The position numbers and the translations under genes are program-made. The notes under the pieces are model-generated. The model had not been told where the DNA came from, made no database searches, and saw only the letters and a program-made list of their open reading frames with translations. A stretch of 64,000 nucleotides of DNA from Sphingomonas phyllosphaerae FA2 (GTDB lineage: Bacteria > Pseudomonadota > Alphaproteobacteria > Sphingomonadales > Sphingomonadaceae), in assembly GCF_000427645.1 (NCBI RefSeq), contig NZ_KE386571.1, positions 1,663,676 to 1,727,675 on the forward strand. Reading direction: 5' to 3'. Positions 44,531 to 53,350 of this stretch are shown here, one piece after another; within the stretch, counting starts at the first letter, position 1, and each line of letters begins with the position of its first letter.

Positions 44531-47212
44531 ATGCTGTACCAGCGGTTTGTGCGCTCAGGCGCTTCTATGTCAATCCTAGCAGTCCTGTTGCTGGCGCAGC
44601 CCTCCACGGCGCAGAACGCAAGCGGCACGCCGGCTTCGCGCAGCGGAGCAGTGCAAGCCATCACCCCCGCGAAGCAGGACGCCAACACTGGCGCCGACGC
44701 CACGACCACAGTGGAGGCGACACCGCCTGAGAGCGGAACGGCCGCTGACGACATCGTCGTGACCGGCGTTCGCGCCAGTCTAGCGTCCGCACAGGCGCTG
44801 AAGCGTAACGCGACGCAGATCGTAGACTCGATTGTCGCCGAAGATATTGGAAAATTGCCCGACAACACAGTTGCCGACGCACTCCAGCGTGTGACCGGCG
44901 TACAAGTGACGCGCGGCGCCGGCGAAGCAACCGGCGTGCTGATCCGCGGCCTGCCGAACGTCGCCACGGTGCTGAACGGGCGCGAGGCGTTCACCGGCGT
45001 CGGGCGCGGCTTCTCCTTGCAAGATATCCCGGCCGAGCTGATCGCGGGCGTCGACGTCTATAAGACCAGCACACCCGACCTGGTCGAGGGCGGAGTGGCC
45101 GGGTTGATCGACGTGCGGCTGCGCCGGCCGTTCGACTTCGCCGGACGCCAGATCGCCGCCAGCGGGCGCGCGGTGTACAGCGACCAGTCCGACAAATGGG
45201 GCTATATTGGATCGGCGCTGGTCAGCGATCGCTGGGAAACTGGCATGGGTGAGATGGGCCTGCTGCTCGCCGGGTCCTATAACAAGCGCCTCTATCAGGA
45301 TCAGACCGCGTTCGACTTCGTGTCGTCGGGCACGCCGGTGGCGACCCCCGACACCGTCGGTGGGCTCTATACCGCGGGCGACCGGCGCCGAACCGCGCTG
45401 AACGCCTCGTTCCAGTGGCGGCCGTCGGCGGAAGTCGAATTCTACGCCGACGGCGTGTTCACCCGCTACGAGAACCAGATCGCGGTCGATTTCTTCATCG
45501 GCCTGCCCAAGGCGGGCACGCTGACTCAGGTGACGCCGAACGCCACCTATCCGATTCTTGCCGACAGCAGCAGCACGACCAACGCCTACACGCTGACCAG
45601 CAAGCAGGCGTTCCGCAACCGTACGGACAATTACCAGGCGGTCGTCGGCGGCAAGTGGACACTGGGCCAAGCGGTGCTGAACACCGAAATAACTTATAAC
45701 TACAGCAAGGTGCCCAACCGCAACGCGATCCTTGACACGTCCTTCAACGTGCCGCGGCTCGACATCGACTATGACGTCGGCGGCACGCCCCGCGTCGGGC
45801 TGACTGGCGTCGACCTGACCGATCCCAGCATCTACACGATTCGGACGCTGTTCGATAACAACGGGCTGGACACCAGCGAGCAGGTGGCGTGGCGCAACGA
45901 CCTGACGATCAAGCCCGACAGCGGCGTGATTCAGATGCTGAAAATCGGCACGCGCTATACGCACCGTACGGTCGAGTCGCAGGCGACGGCATCGATCCCG
46001 CTGGCGTTCCCGACCGCGGCCGGTGCGCCGCTGACGTCGATTCCGAACTTCGCGAGCCTGTCGCCGAGCGGGCTCGTGAAGGGGCGCCTAGGCGTCGACC
46101 GATTCATCACCGCCGACACCGACTTCCTACTTAACAACACCGACCAGATCCGCGCCCTGTTCGGTCAGCCAGCGGGGCCGCGACCCTATGAGCCGAACCT
46201 GGCCTTCTTCAACACCGAAGACACCTATGCCTTCTATAGCCAGGCGGGGTATCGCTTCGACATCGGGGGAATGCCGCTCGACGGCGTGATCGGCGCCCGC
46301 GTGGTCAACACGGTTGAGCAACTCAACGGAAACAACGTGTCGAGCCGGCAAAACTATCTTAACGTCCTGCCCAGTATCAACGCGCGGCTCGGGCTCACCG
46401 ACAAATTGTTCGCGCGCGCCGCGGCGGGGCGGACGATCACCCGGCCCGAATTCGCGCAGCTGAACCCGCTGGTTACGCTGGTGCCCAGCGGCAGCACGGG
46501 GACGCAGCAATATATCGGCACCGGCAGCGGCGGGAACCCGGGGCTCCAGCCGATCAAGTCATCGGCGTATGATGCGTCGCTGGAATGGTACATCGCGCCG
46601 AGCACGTCGCTGACCGCGGCCGGTTTCTACCGCGACCTGTCTGGGTACATCCAGACCTACTCGCAGCCGGAGAACTTCGGCGGATCATATCTCGTCAGCC
46701 GGCCGCGCAACGCGGGCGACGGCTTCCTGGCAGGCGCCGAAGTCGCCTATCAGCAGTTCTTCGACTTCCTGCCAGGCGCGTTCAGTGGGCTGGGCGTGCA
46801 ACTCAACGGCACCTTCACTGAGGGCAAGACCGACGATCCGATCAACGGCGGGCGGCAGCGGATCGTCAACGTCTCGAAATGGTCGTACAATGCGGTCGCG
46901 ATCTACGAGAAGGGCGGCGTGTCCGCGCGCTTGGCGTACAACTGGCGGTCGAGCTACGTCGACAGCTACAATTCGGGCGGGGTGCAGGCGAGCACGATCC
47001 TGGCCGAGCCGGTCGCGCGGCTCGACTTTTCGGGGAGCTTTTCGCCGACGGACTGGCTAACGCTGACGTTCGATGCGACGAACATCCTCGACGACGTCTA
47101 TCAGGATCGCTTCCGCGGGCTGAACTCGCTTAACGGCGTCTATTACGATTCGCCGCGCGACACCCGCACCTACGACCGCACGGTGCAGATCGGCGCGCGC
47201 GTCAAGTTCTGA
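44531..47212 (+). CDS. TonB-dependent receptor (Caulobacter-type, carbohydrate-linked)
   Basis: 893 residues from ATG 44531, which has GAGAGG at normal distance and starts a good signal peptide (LYQRFVRSGASMSILAVLLL... STAQ). Plug: DDIVVTGVRASLASAQALKR, IVAEDIGKLPDNTVADALQR, VLIRGLPNVATVLNGRE. Barrel ends IGARVKF. It is a clear paralogue of the receptor at 58814 in plug and C-terminal region. It precedes a GH43 glycosidase by 41 bases, so it probably imports oligosaccharides released by that enzyme or by the mannan system. An upstream GTG at 44483 is in frame but less likely. Confidence 0.9.
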   Translation: MLYQRFVRSGASMSILAVLLLAQPSTAQNASGTPASRSGAVQAITPAKQDANTGADATTTVEATPPESGTAADDIVVTGVRASLASAQALKRNATQIVDSIVAEDIGKLPDNTVADALQRVTGVQVTRGAGEATGVLIRGLPNVATVLNGREAFTGVGRGFSLQDIPAELIAGVDVYKTSTPDLVEGGVAGLIDVRLRRPFDFAGRQIAASGRAVYSDQSDKWGYIGSALVSDRWETGMGEMGLLLAGSYNKRLYQDQTAFDFVSSGTPVATPDTVGGLYTAGDRRRTALNASFQWRPSAEVEFYADGVFTRYENQIAVDFFIGLPKAGTLTQVTPNATYPILADSSSTTNAYTLTSKQAFRNRTDNYQAVVGGKWTLGQAVLNTEITYNYSKVPNRNAILDTSFNVPRLDIDYDVGGTPRVGLTGVDLTDPSIYTIRTLFDNNGLDTSEQVAWRNDLTIKPDSGVIQMLKIGTRYTHRTVESQATASIPLAFPTAAGAPLTSIPNFASLSPSGLVKGRLGVDRFITADTDFLLNNTDQIRALFGQPAGPRPYEPNLAFFNTEDTYAFYSQAGYRFDIGGMPLDGVIGARVVNTVEQLNGNNVSSRQNYLNVLPSINARLGLTDKLFARAAAGRTITRPEFAQLNPLVTLVPSGSTGTQQYIGTGSGGNPGLQPIKSSAYDASLEWYIAPSTSLTAAGFYRDLSGYIQTYSQPENFGGSYLVSRPRNAGDGFLAGAEVAYQQFFDFLPGAFSGLGVQLNGTFTEGKTDDPINGGRQRIVNVSKWSYNAVAIYEKGGVSARLAYNWRSSYVDSYNSGGVQASTILAEPVARLDFSGSFSPTDWLTLTFDATNILDDVYQDRFRGLNSLNGVYYDSPRDTRTYDRTVQIGARVKF

Positions 47213-47253
47213 GACACGGCGCCGGTGCCCGGAATCTGACGAGAGGGACGACC

Positions 47254-48303
47254 ATGCCTCTGCTCCTCACTGCGCTGGCCATCGCGGCGGCATCGGCGCC
47301 GCTCGCGGAGGCGGCGCCGCAGGACACGCCCGCCGCGGCACCGGCGGGCGGCTTCAACGCGCGACTTGTGGGCGACATCGCGCCGGTCCACGATCCGGTC
47401 GTCATCCGAGAGGGCGACGTCTATTACGTCTTCTCGACCGGGATCGGCGAGGGCGGGCAGCGCATCCTGTCGTCGCGCACCTCGCGCGACCTCGTGACCT
47501 GGACCCGCGGGCGCGCACCGTTCGAGCGGCTGCCCGAGTGGGCGACAAAGGCGATCCCTGGCGCCAAGAACATGTGGGCGCCCGACATCAGCTACGTCAA
47601 CGGCCGCTACCGGCTGTATTATGCGGTGTCGACGTTCGGCTCGAACCGCTCGGCGATCGGGCTGGCGACCAGCGCCACGCTCGACCCCTCCAAGCCCGGC
47701 TACGGCTGGCGCGACGAGGGGCTGGTCGTGATGTCGGACGTGAAGGACGATTTCAACGCGATCGACGCCGCGTTCGTCGCCGATGCGCAGGGGCGCCACT
47801 GGCTGTCGCTCGGCAGCTTCTGGAGCGGGCTCAAGCTGTTCCGGCTCGATCCCACGACCGGCAAGCTGCTACACCCCGCCGAACGGCCGCGCGCCATCGC
47901 GTCGCGCAAGGTGCCGGCCGGCGCGCCCTCGATCATCGAGGCGCCCTATATCTTCGCGCACGGCGGCTATTACTGGCTGCTCGCCTCCTATGATTACTGC
48001 TGCAAGGGCGTGAACAGCACCTATTACACGGTGGTCGGCCGTTCCAAGGCGATCGAAGGCCCGTATGTTGGCAAAGATGGCAGCGCGATGCTGCAAGGGG
48101 GCGGCACTATGCTGCTACGCGCCGACTTGCGGGAAGAGCAGCGTTTCCGTGGTCCGGGCCACGCAGGTCATTTGCGTGACCGTGATGGAACCGACTTCCT
48201 CGTTTATCACGCGTACGATCGCGAAAAGAGCGGGGTGCCGACACTGCGCATAGTTGCGTTGGAATGGGGCGCCGACGGATGGCCGATCGCGAAAGGCCAG
48301 TGA
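47254..48303 (+). CDS. Exported glycoside hydrolase family 43 protein (arabinanase-like)
   Basis: 349 residues with Sec signal peptide (MPLLLTALAIAAASAPLAEA). Five-bladed propeller catalytic residues of GH43 are visible: Asp in PVHDPVVIREGDVYYVFSTG, Asp in MWAPDISYVNGRYRLYYAVS and the acid Glu in SIIEAPYIFAHGGYYWL. The motif set and YDYCCKGVNSTYY fit the endo-1,5-alpha-L-arabinanase-type branch (GH43 subfamilies 4-6). Downstream of a TonB receptor in the same direction, so likely one operon. Alternative substrates within GH43 cannot be excluded. Confidence 0.88.
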   Translation: MPLLLTALAIAAASAPLAEAAPQDTPAAAPAGGFNARLVGDIAPVHDPVVIREGDVYYVFSTGIGEGGQRILSSRTSRDLVTWTRGRAPFERLPEWATKAIPGAKNMWAPDISYVNGRYRLYYAVSTFGSNRSAIGLATSATLDPSKPGYGWRDEGLVVMSDVKDDFNAIDAAFVADAQGRHWLSLGSFWSGLKLFRLDPTTGKLLHPAERPRAIASRKVPAGAPSIIEAPYIFAHGGYYWLLASYDYCCKGVNSTYYTVVGRSKAIEGPYVGKDGSAMLQGGGTMLLRADLREEQRFRGPGHAGHLRDRDGTDFLVYHAYDREKSGVPTLRIVALEWGADGWPIAKGQ

Positions 48304-48344
48304 CATTAACGACTCCGCCGATCCTCTAGGGTCAGGACTGTTGA

Positions 48345-49037
48345 TCATAGCCAGAAAATGACAGTGGCCGCGAGTGCGACGGCGGAGAAGAAGGCAGTCG
48401 GGCAGCGGTCGTAGCGGGTGGCGATCCGGCGCCAATCATTGAGACGGCCGAACATGATCTCGATGCGGCTGCGGCGCTGATATCGGCGCTTGTCGTACCG
48501 GACCGGCTCGTGCGCGACCTGCGGCCGCCCGGGATGCAGGGCTGAATGCCTTTGGCCTGGAGGGCGTCCCTGAACCAGTCGGCGTCGTAGCCGCAGTCGC
48601 CGAGCAGCCACTGCGTCTTGAGCATGTCATCGAGCAGTGCTGCCGCGCTGGTGTAATCGCTGACTTGGCCGACCGTCATGAAGAAGCTCAAGGGGCGGCC
48701 GTTCGCATTGGCGACGGCATGGAGCCCTTCGACAAGCTCAGGAGAGCCTTGGTGTTCATGCGGCCTTTGATTCGCCCGATCAGGCGACCGACATCCCCTT
48801 TTTAACCCGCAGGCTCGATGCCGTGCGGTGCGCCTTGAGGTAAGTCGCGTCGATCATGACGGTCTTGGGTCGGCATCGTCTGCAGCCGGCCCCTCCATCA
48901 TGCGCGTGAACACACCACGCTCGCCCCAGCGCTTCCACCGGTTGTACAGCGTCTTGTGGGCGCCATAGGCGCTCGGAGCTTCGCGCCAACGCTTTCCGTT
49001 GCGGTTGACGAAGACGATGCCGCTCAGCACCCGCCGG
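48345..49037 (-). pseudogene. Decayed IS5-family transposase
   Basis: Pieces of one IS5-type transposase lie in order on the minus strand in different frames. They are DRRVLSGIVFVNRNGKRWRE and YGAHKTLYNRWKRWGERGVF (from 49037), VMIDATYLKAHRTASSLRV, then SFFMTVGQVSDYTSAAALLD and QWLLGDCGYDADWFRDALQA. The last is RRSRIEIMFGRLNDWRRIA to VALAATVIFWL (ending 48345). Several frameshifts and a small insertion at about 48725-48745 break the gene, and the N-terminus is cut at about 49037. Not functional. Confidence 0.85.
48725..48743 (-). repeat. Short REP-like sequence inside the IS5 remnant
   Basis: CCCTTCGACAAGCTCAGGA (plus strand) interrupts the transposase between GRMNTK and the position where LHAVANANGR should follow. 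The same short sequence is a well-known interspersed motif in sphingomonad and other proteobacterial genomes. Confidence 0.55.
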
Positions 49038-49684
49038 TCACCGGCGAGTTCAACCAGTACGACACGCCGTTCGACCGTGGCATTCCGGTGATCGACGGCG
49101 ATGCCAACGCGTTGCCGCTTTCGAGCTATTACGGTGAACCATCGAACGGCATCACCAAATCACGACAGGACCAGCATCAGGTGACCGGTCTGGCGGAGCT
49201 CGGCGGAAGCTGGACGCTAAACGGCGGTTTGGTCTGGCGGACGGGAACGCTGAAGGGCCTATCCGCCGACCAGTCGCGCATCGTCGGGAACGCCTTATGG
49301 CGACAGCGCCGATCACGTGACTTCAGCGTCGATGATCTGTCAGCCCGCTTTGAGCTCGCCGGACAGATCGGCCGGCACCGGGTCAGCGCAGGCGTGAAAG
49401 GCTATCGCTTTTTCTACGGCGAGCGTTGGTTGCGCATCAACCCTTCGGCCGCCGTCGCCTATATCGGTGATCGGGCGGGATCGCTCACTGCCAATCCGGT
49501 GCTGCTGCCCGAATATGTGAAGGTAAAGGCGGCGATCGAAGCGCCGCTTGTCGAGGGGGTTCGCTTTCGCCTCGAAGCCGACAACCTGCTCGATCAGCGC
49601 TATGCTGCCAGCTCGTACAGCGCCCTGTGGATCTATCCCGGTGCACCGCGGACAGTGCGGGCTTCGCTTCGTCTTGAAATCTGA
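49038..49684 (+). pseudogene. C-terminal fragment of a TonB-dependent siderophore receptor
   Basis: About 215 residues of beta-barrel from a ferrichrome/pyoverdine-type receptor (EFNQYDTPFDRGIPVIDGDA, LPLSSYYGEPSNG, ending AASSYSALWIYPGAPRTVRA then SLRLEI). The start is cut off at the junction with the IS5 remnant. Signal peptide, plug and most strands are missing, and the jump to VKVKAAIEAPLVEGVRFRLE suggests an additional internal deletion. Cannot encode a working receptor. Confidence 0.8.
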
Positions 49685-49940
49685 CTCGGATACGTTGTCG
49701 GGGGTCGCAAAAAGGAGTTAGCCGAGACGGTCACGGGAATTGGTGCCAGCGCCGCGCCAATCAGCCTAGACCTGCCGCGAATGGCCGAAGAAGGATTGTT
49801 GAACAAGGAAACTGTCCACCACCGAAACCTTTCTCCAAGGCATCATCAGAAACTACCTATCAGATACAGCGTCCAAGCTGGGTGCCACTAACCCCATCGA
49901 AGCAGAGCAAACGGCACACACGAACGGGTGACTCAGGCTT

Positions 49941-50007
49941 AAGTGACCCACAATCGGTCATTCGCGGCCAGTTTCCGCACCCCCGACTTCTGCCGTTCGT
50001 TCATGCT
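49941..50007 (+). repeat. Dispersed intergenic repeat, copy 10
   Basis: AAGTGACCCACAATCGG, TCATTCGCGGCC, CCCGACTTCTGCCGTTCG, TTCATGC. Well preserved. Confidence 0.8.
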
Positions 50008-50146
50008 GGCAGCAGAGCAGCCCGAGAGACGGCCCAAACCGCCGTTCCTCAGGTTGATGTCCGCGTCTACTCGCCGCAGTTTGCCGCTTGTAAGCACCAT
50101 TGTGCGTAGATGAACCTACACGGGCATCGTGCTCAGATCGTCTTTG

Positions 50147-50191
50147 TCGATCCACAAGCGGCCATTCGGAGCCACTTCCCAAAACTCGAAG
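50147..50191 (+). repeat. Partial dispersed repeat (5' block)
   Basis: TCGATCCACAAGCGGCCATTC followed by CCACTTCCCAAAACTCGAAG. Contains only the first half and middle of the repeat. Confidence 0.5.
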
Positions 50192-50271
50192 CCAGCCGCT
50201 TGCTCGGCTTGCGATGGAATTCGGCAAGAGCGAGCAAGGCGTACTATGGCGGGTCGAATGCGCTCCATCAC

Positions 50272-51729
50272 TCAGAGCGGTTGTCGTATAGTTAACGGCT
50301 TGTCTCGTGCAAGAGACACTATCAACTCTCCTAGAAGTCCGTTAGCCCAAGCAAACCATGGGCGGGTGAAGCGTGTTGGATCATCCTTATGGAATGTCTC
50401 GTGGATGAAGCCGGTATCCGCGTCAGTGTCGCGGATAGACTTGAGGCAGGCGCGGATCAGCGCATCGTCGCCGCTGGAGGCGGCGCGAACCAGCGTCGCC
50501 ATCGGCCAGATCAGGTCGAAGCCTGCATGCGGTCCGCCCAACCCCTCGCCGGCGCGGCCGCGGACGAACCATGGGTTACGCTCGCTCCACGCCGCCGCTT
50601 CGGTATGGCGCCACAGCGGATCGTCAGGCGCGGCGCAGCCGAGGAAAGCGAGACCCGAGAGCGACAGCTCGCAGCAATCGTCCATGAAGAGCGCATTGCC
50701 GAAGCCGTCGACCTCGAATGCCCAGACCTCGCTCCCGTCCGCCAGCCGCATGCGGCCGTGCGCAGCGAGTGCAGCCTCGATCTCCGCCGCCAGCGCGGCG
50801 GCGTCAGTAGCGAGCGCGGTGTCGCCGCGCGCCTCAGTCGCGACCACGGCTAGTTCACGTAGCGTGCGCGCGGCGAAGATGTTGGCTGGGATCAGGAACG
50901 GCAGGATCGTCGCATCGTCGGATGGGCGAAAGCTCGAGTGGATCAGGCCTACCTTCCGCGTGGGATTGCCGATGCTCCAAAGCTGCGTTTCGGTAGGCTG
51001 CACACTGCTGCGCTGGAAGCGGTATGAGCCAGAGTCGTCTCGGCGCTGCTGCTCACGGAAGGTGCGGACAATGGCGCGCGCCGACTGTGCCCACTCCGCG
51101 GTGAAGGGGGCTCGGTCCTTGGTCGCCCGCCAATAACTCGACGCGAGCCGGAGGACGTAGCAAAGCGAGTCCACCTCCCACTTCCGCTCCGCTACTCCGG
51201 GCTTCATTTCCGTCTGGTCGTGCTGTGACGAGTCCAAGTCGGTGCGCGCGGTCGGATCCTGCAGGAAGGCGTTGGCATATGGATCGATCAGGACGCAGCG
51301 CGCCTGCCGCGCGATCAGCCCGCGAAATAGCTTGGTCAGCGCCGGGTCGCTGGCTGCGAGATGGAGGTAAGGCCGCAATTGCGCCGAAGAATCGCGCAGC
51401 CATAGGCACGGAATATCGCCGGTGATGACGAAGGCATCGTCGTCGGTAACCGTTAGCACTGTCGTGTCGAGCGTGTTCGGATAGCAATTCTCGAACATCC
51501 ACGCGAGCTTGGGGTCTGCGATCAGCCGCTTTACGCGCACGATTTCGCGCTCGACCGCGGCGCTGTGGAAGCGCCGCTCTGATGGCGGCGGCCGCTTGGA
51601 TGGCCGCACCGGTGTCGCCGCCCAGGCGGGGAGAGTGGCGAGAGTGGCGAGTGTGGCAGGGGCGGCCAAGAGGGTACGCCGGCCGATGCTCGTCATTCCA
51701 CTTGGCCCGGTGCCGTGTCGATCGTCCAT
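50272..51729 (-). CDS. Exported GH125 exo-alpha-1,6-mannosidase (first copy)
   Basis: 485 residues with a twin-arginine-like signal (SIGRRTLLAAPATLATLATL). Family GH125 hallmarks: AWMFENCYPNTLDTTV, VITGDIPCLWLRDSSAQLRP, RKWEVDSLCYVLRLA, GLIHSSFRPSDDATILPFLI, WAFEVDGFGNALFMDD and GFIHETFHKDDPTRFTRPWF. GH125 enzymes release mannose from the non-reducing end of alpha-1,6-mannan with inversion. ATG 51729 is preceded by GAGAGGG. It is divergent from a second GH125 gene and shares its promoter region with it. Confidence 0.93.
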   Translation of the reverse strand: MDDRHGTGPSGMTSIGRRTLLAAPATLATLATLPAWAATPVRPSKRPPPSERRFHSAAVEREIVRVKRLIADPKLAWMFENCYPNTLDTTVLTVTDDDAFVITGDIPCLWLRDSSAQLRPYLHLAASDPALTKLFRGLIARQARCVLIDPYANAFLQDPTARTDLDSSQHDQTEMKPGVAERKWEVDSLCYVLRLASSYWRATKDRAPFTAEWAQSARAIVRTFREQQRRDDSGSYRFQRSSVQPTETQLWSIGNPTRKVGLIHSSFRPSDDATILPFLIPANIFAARTLRELAVVATEARGDTALATDAAALAAEIEAALAAHGRMRLADGSEVWAFEVDGFGNALFMDDCCELSLSGLAFLGCAAPDDPLWRHTEAAAWSERNPWFVRGRAGEGLGGPHAGFDLIWPMATLVRAASSGDDALIRACLKSIRDTDADTGFIHETFHKDDPTRFTRPWFAWANGLLGELIVSLARDKPLTIRQPL

Positions 51730-51810
51730 GCTTCACCCTCTCGTCTGCCGACGCCCGCTACATCGGCGCGCGCCGTCCTCGAAAGCACTAGCGTAGTTCC
51801 TTCGCAATAT

Positions 51811-51833
51811 TCCACCTACTTTCTTTTTTATTG
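51811..51833. promoter_or_regulatory. Candidate ROK operator, copy A
   Basis: TCCACCTACTTTCTTTTTT at 51811-51829 then ATTG, in the gap between the two divergent GH125 genes. The same 19 bases recur in the ROK regulator/transporter divergent gap at 54631. Confidence 0.55.
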
Positions 51834-51909
51834 TTGCGTTTCTGGCCTCGTGCCATATCGCACCCCCACAGGCCGATCGTTGCATCATAAGGCGGCATAG
51901 GAGAGAGAC

Positions 51910-53340
51910 ATGCATCCGACGCGACGCGCCGTAGTGAAAGGCGCTGCCGCGCTGACGGTGAGCACACCCCTTCCCGCCGCCGTTCCGGTCAACTTTAGCA
52001 GCCAGCGTCCGCCGTTGGCGAAGCGCCGGTTTGTCAGCGCCGCGGTGGAGCGCGAGCTCAGTCGTATCAAGGCGCGGATCGCCGACCCGGAACTCGCGTG
52101 GATGTTCGAGAACTGCTACCCCAACACGCTTGATACCACCGTTTTCACCGGCACGATCGACGACAAGCCCGATACGTTTGTGATTACCGGTGATATCGAC
52201 GCGATGTGGTTGCGTGACAGCGCGGTGCAGGTTGAGCCCTATCTCCATCTGGCCCGAAGTGACCGGCGACTGCGTGAGATGCTACACGGGCTGATCCAGC
52301 GGCAGGCGCGCTGCATCCTGATCGATCCTTATGCTAATGCTTTCGTGCGCGATCCCGGCGCGCGATCCAACCTTGATTCTGCCACCCTAGATGACACCGA
52401 GATGCGGCCCGGCGTGGCGCAGCGCAAATGGGAGATCGACTCGCTCTGCTACCCGATGCGGCTTGCGCACGATTATTGGGCGACTACCCGCGACCGCGCG
52501 CCGTTCGACGAGCTGTGGCGCCGCTCCGCCGCGCTGATCGTCGACACGTTACGCGTTCAGCAGCGCAAGGATTCGCCTGGCCCGTACCGATATCAGCGGC
52601 TCACCAAGATCCCGACCGACAGCCTGATGCTCGACGGCTATGGCCCACCCTCGAACAAGGTTGGGCTGATCCACTCAGCCTTCCGCCCCTCCGATGACGC
52701 CTGCGTTTACCCCTTTCTCGTACCCGCCAATTTGTTCGCGGTGTCGAGCCTGCGCCAAATCGCGCGCGTTCACCGCGAGGCGCGCGGCGACGTCGCCGCC
52801 GCGCGGGACGCGGAGGCGTTGGCGAACGAGGTTGAGGCGGCGCTCCGCAAACACGCGATCGTGCCCGACGGACGAGGCGGGCAGGTCTGGGCCTATGAAG
52901 TGGACGGATACGGCAACTGGCTGTTCGCCGACGACGCGGGCATCCCCAGCCTGTACGGTCTCCCGCTGATTGAGGCGGCGTCGGTCGACGACCCTCTCTA
53001 CCAACGCACCGCCGCGCTGGCGTGGAGCCCGCGTAATCCCTTCTTCGTGCAGGGCAGCGCTGCAAGCGGCATCGGCAGCCCGCACATGGGGCTCGACAAG
53101 GTGTGGCCGATGGCGATCATCGCTCGCGCGATGGTGACGCGCGATGAGGGCGTGGTGCGCGGATGCCTGCGCACGCTCAAGGCTACCCACGCCGGCACCG
53201 GCTTTATGCATGAATCCTTCCACAAGGATGATCCGGCGCGCTTTACGCGTGCCTGGTTCGCCTGGGTGAACGGCATGTTCGGGCAGATGATCGGCGCGGT
53301 TGCCGCGCGCTACCCGCAGCTGCTCGCCGAGCGCTTCTGA
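51910..53340 (+). CDS. Exported GH125 exo-alpha-1,6-mannosidase (second copy)
   Basis: 476 residues, Tat-like signal with TRRAVVKGAAALTV. Same GH125 motif series as its neighbour: AWMFENCYPNTLDTTVFTG, FVITGDIDAMWLRDSAVQ, RKWEIDSLCYPMRLA, VGLIHSAFRPSDDACVYPFL, VWAYEVDGYGNWLFADD, FMHESFHKDDPARFTRAWFA. One difference near the end is WVNGMFGQ where the first copy has WANGLLGE. GGAGAGAGAC precedes ATG 51910. Co-regulated with the divergent copy and, through the shared motif, with the porter operon. Confidence 0.93.
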   Translation: MHPTRRAVVKGAAALTVSTPLPAAVPVNFSSQRPPLAKRRFVSAAVERELSRIKARIADPELAWMFENCYPNTLDTTVFTGTIDDKPDTFVITGDIDAMWLRDSAVQVEPYLHLARSDRRLREMLHGLIQRQARCILIDPYANAFVRDPGARSNLDSATLDDTEMRPGVAQRKWEIDSLCYPMRLAHDYWATTRDRAPFDELWRRSAALIVDTLRVQQRKDSPGPYRYQRLTKIPTDSLMLDGYGPPSNKVGLIHSAFRPSDDACVYPFLVPANLFAVSSLRQIARVHREARGDVAAARDAEALANEVEAALRKHAIVPDGRGGQVWAYEVDGYGNWLFADDAGIPSLYGLPLIEAASVDDPLYQRTAALAWSPRNPFFVQGSAASGIGSPHMGLDKVWPMAIIARAMVTRDEGVVRGCLRTLKATHAGTGFMHESFHKDDPARFTRAWFAWVNGMFGQMIGAVAARYPQLLAERF

Positions 53341-53350
53341 GGCGCGCGAC

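Larger units (their letters stand above)
49685..50271. other. Intergenic region with repeat copies, no gene
   Basis: About 590 bases between the receptor fragment and the 3' end of the first GH125 gene. It holds one full dispersed repeat (49941-50007) and a partial one (50147-50191). Remaining frames show no coding character. Confidence 0.55.

Noticed and set aside
49775-49800. Minus-strand copy of the dispersed repeat (GCGAATGGCCGAAG)
   Set aside because: Only one block matches; the TGGGTC and GAACGAA blocks expected on either side are absent.
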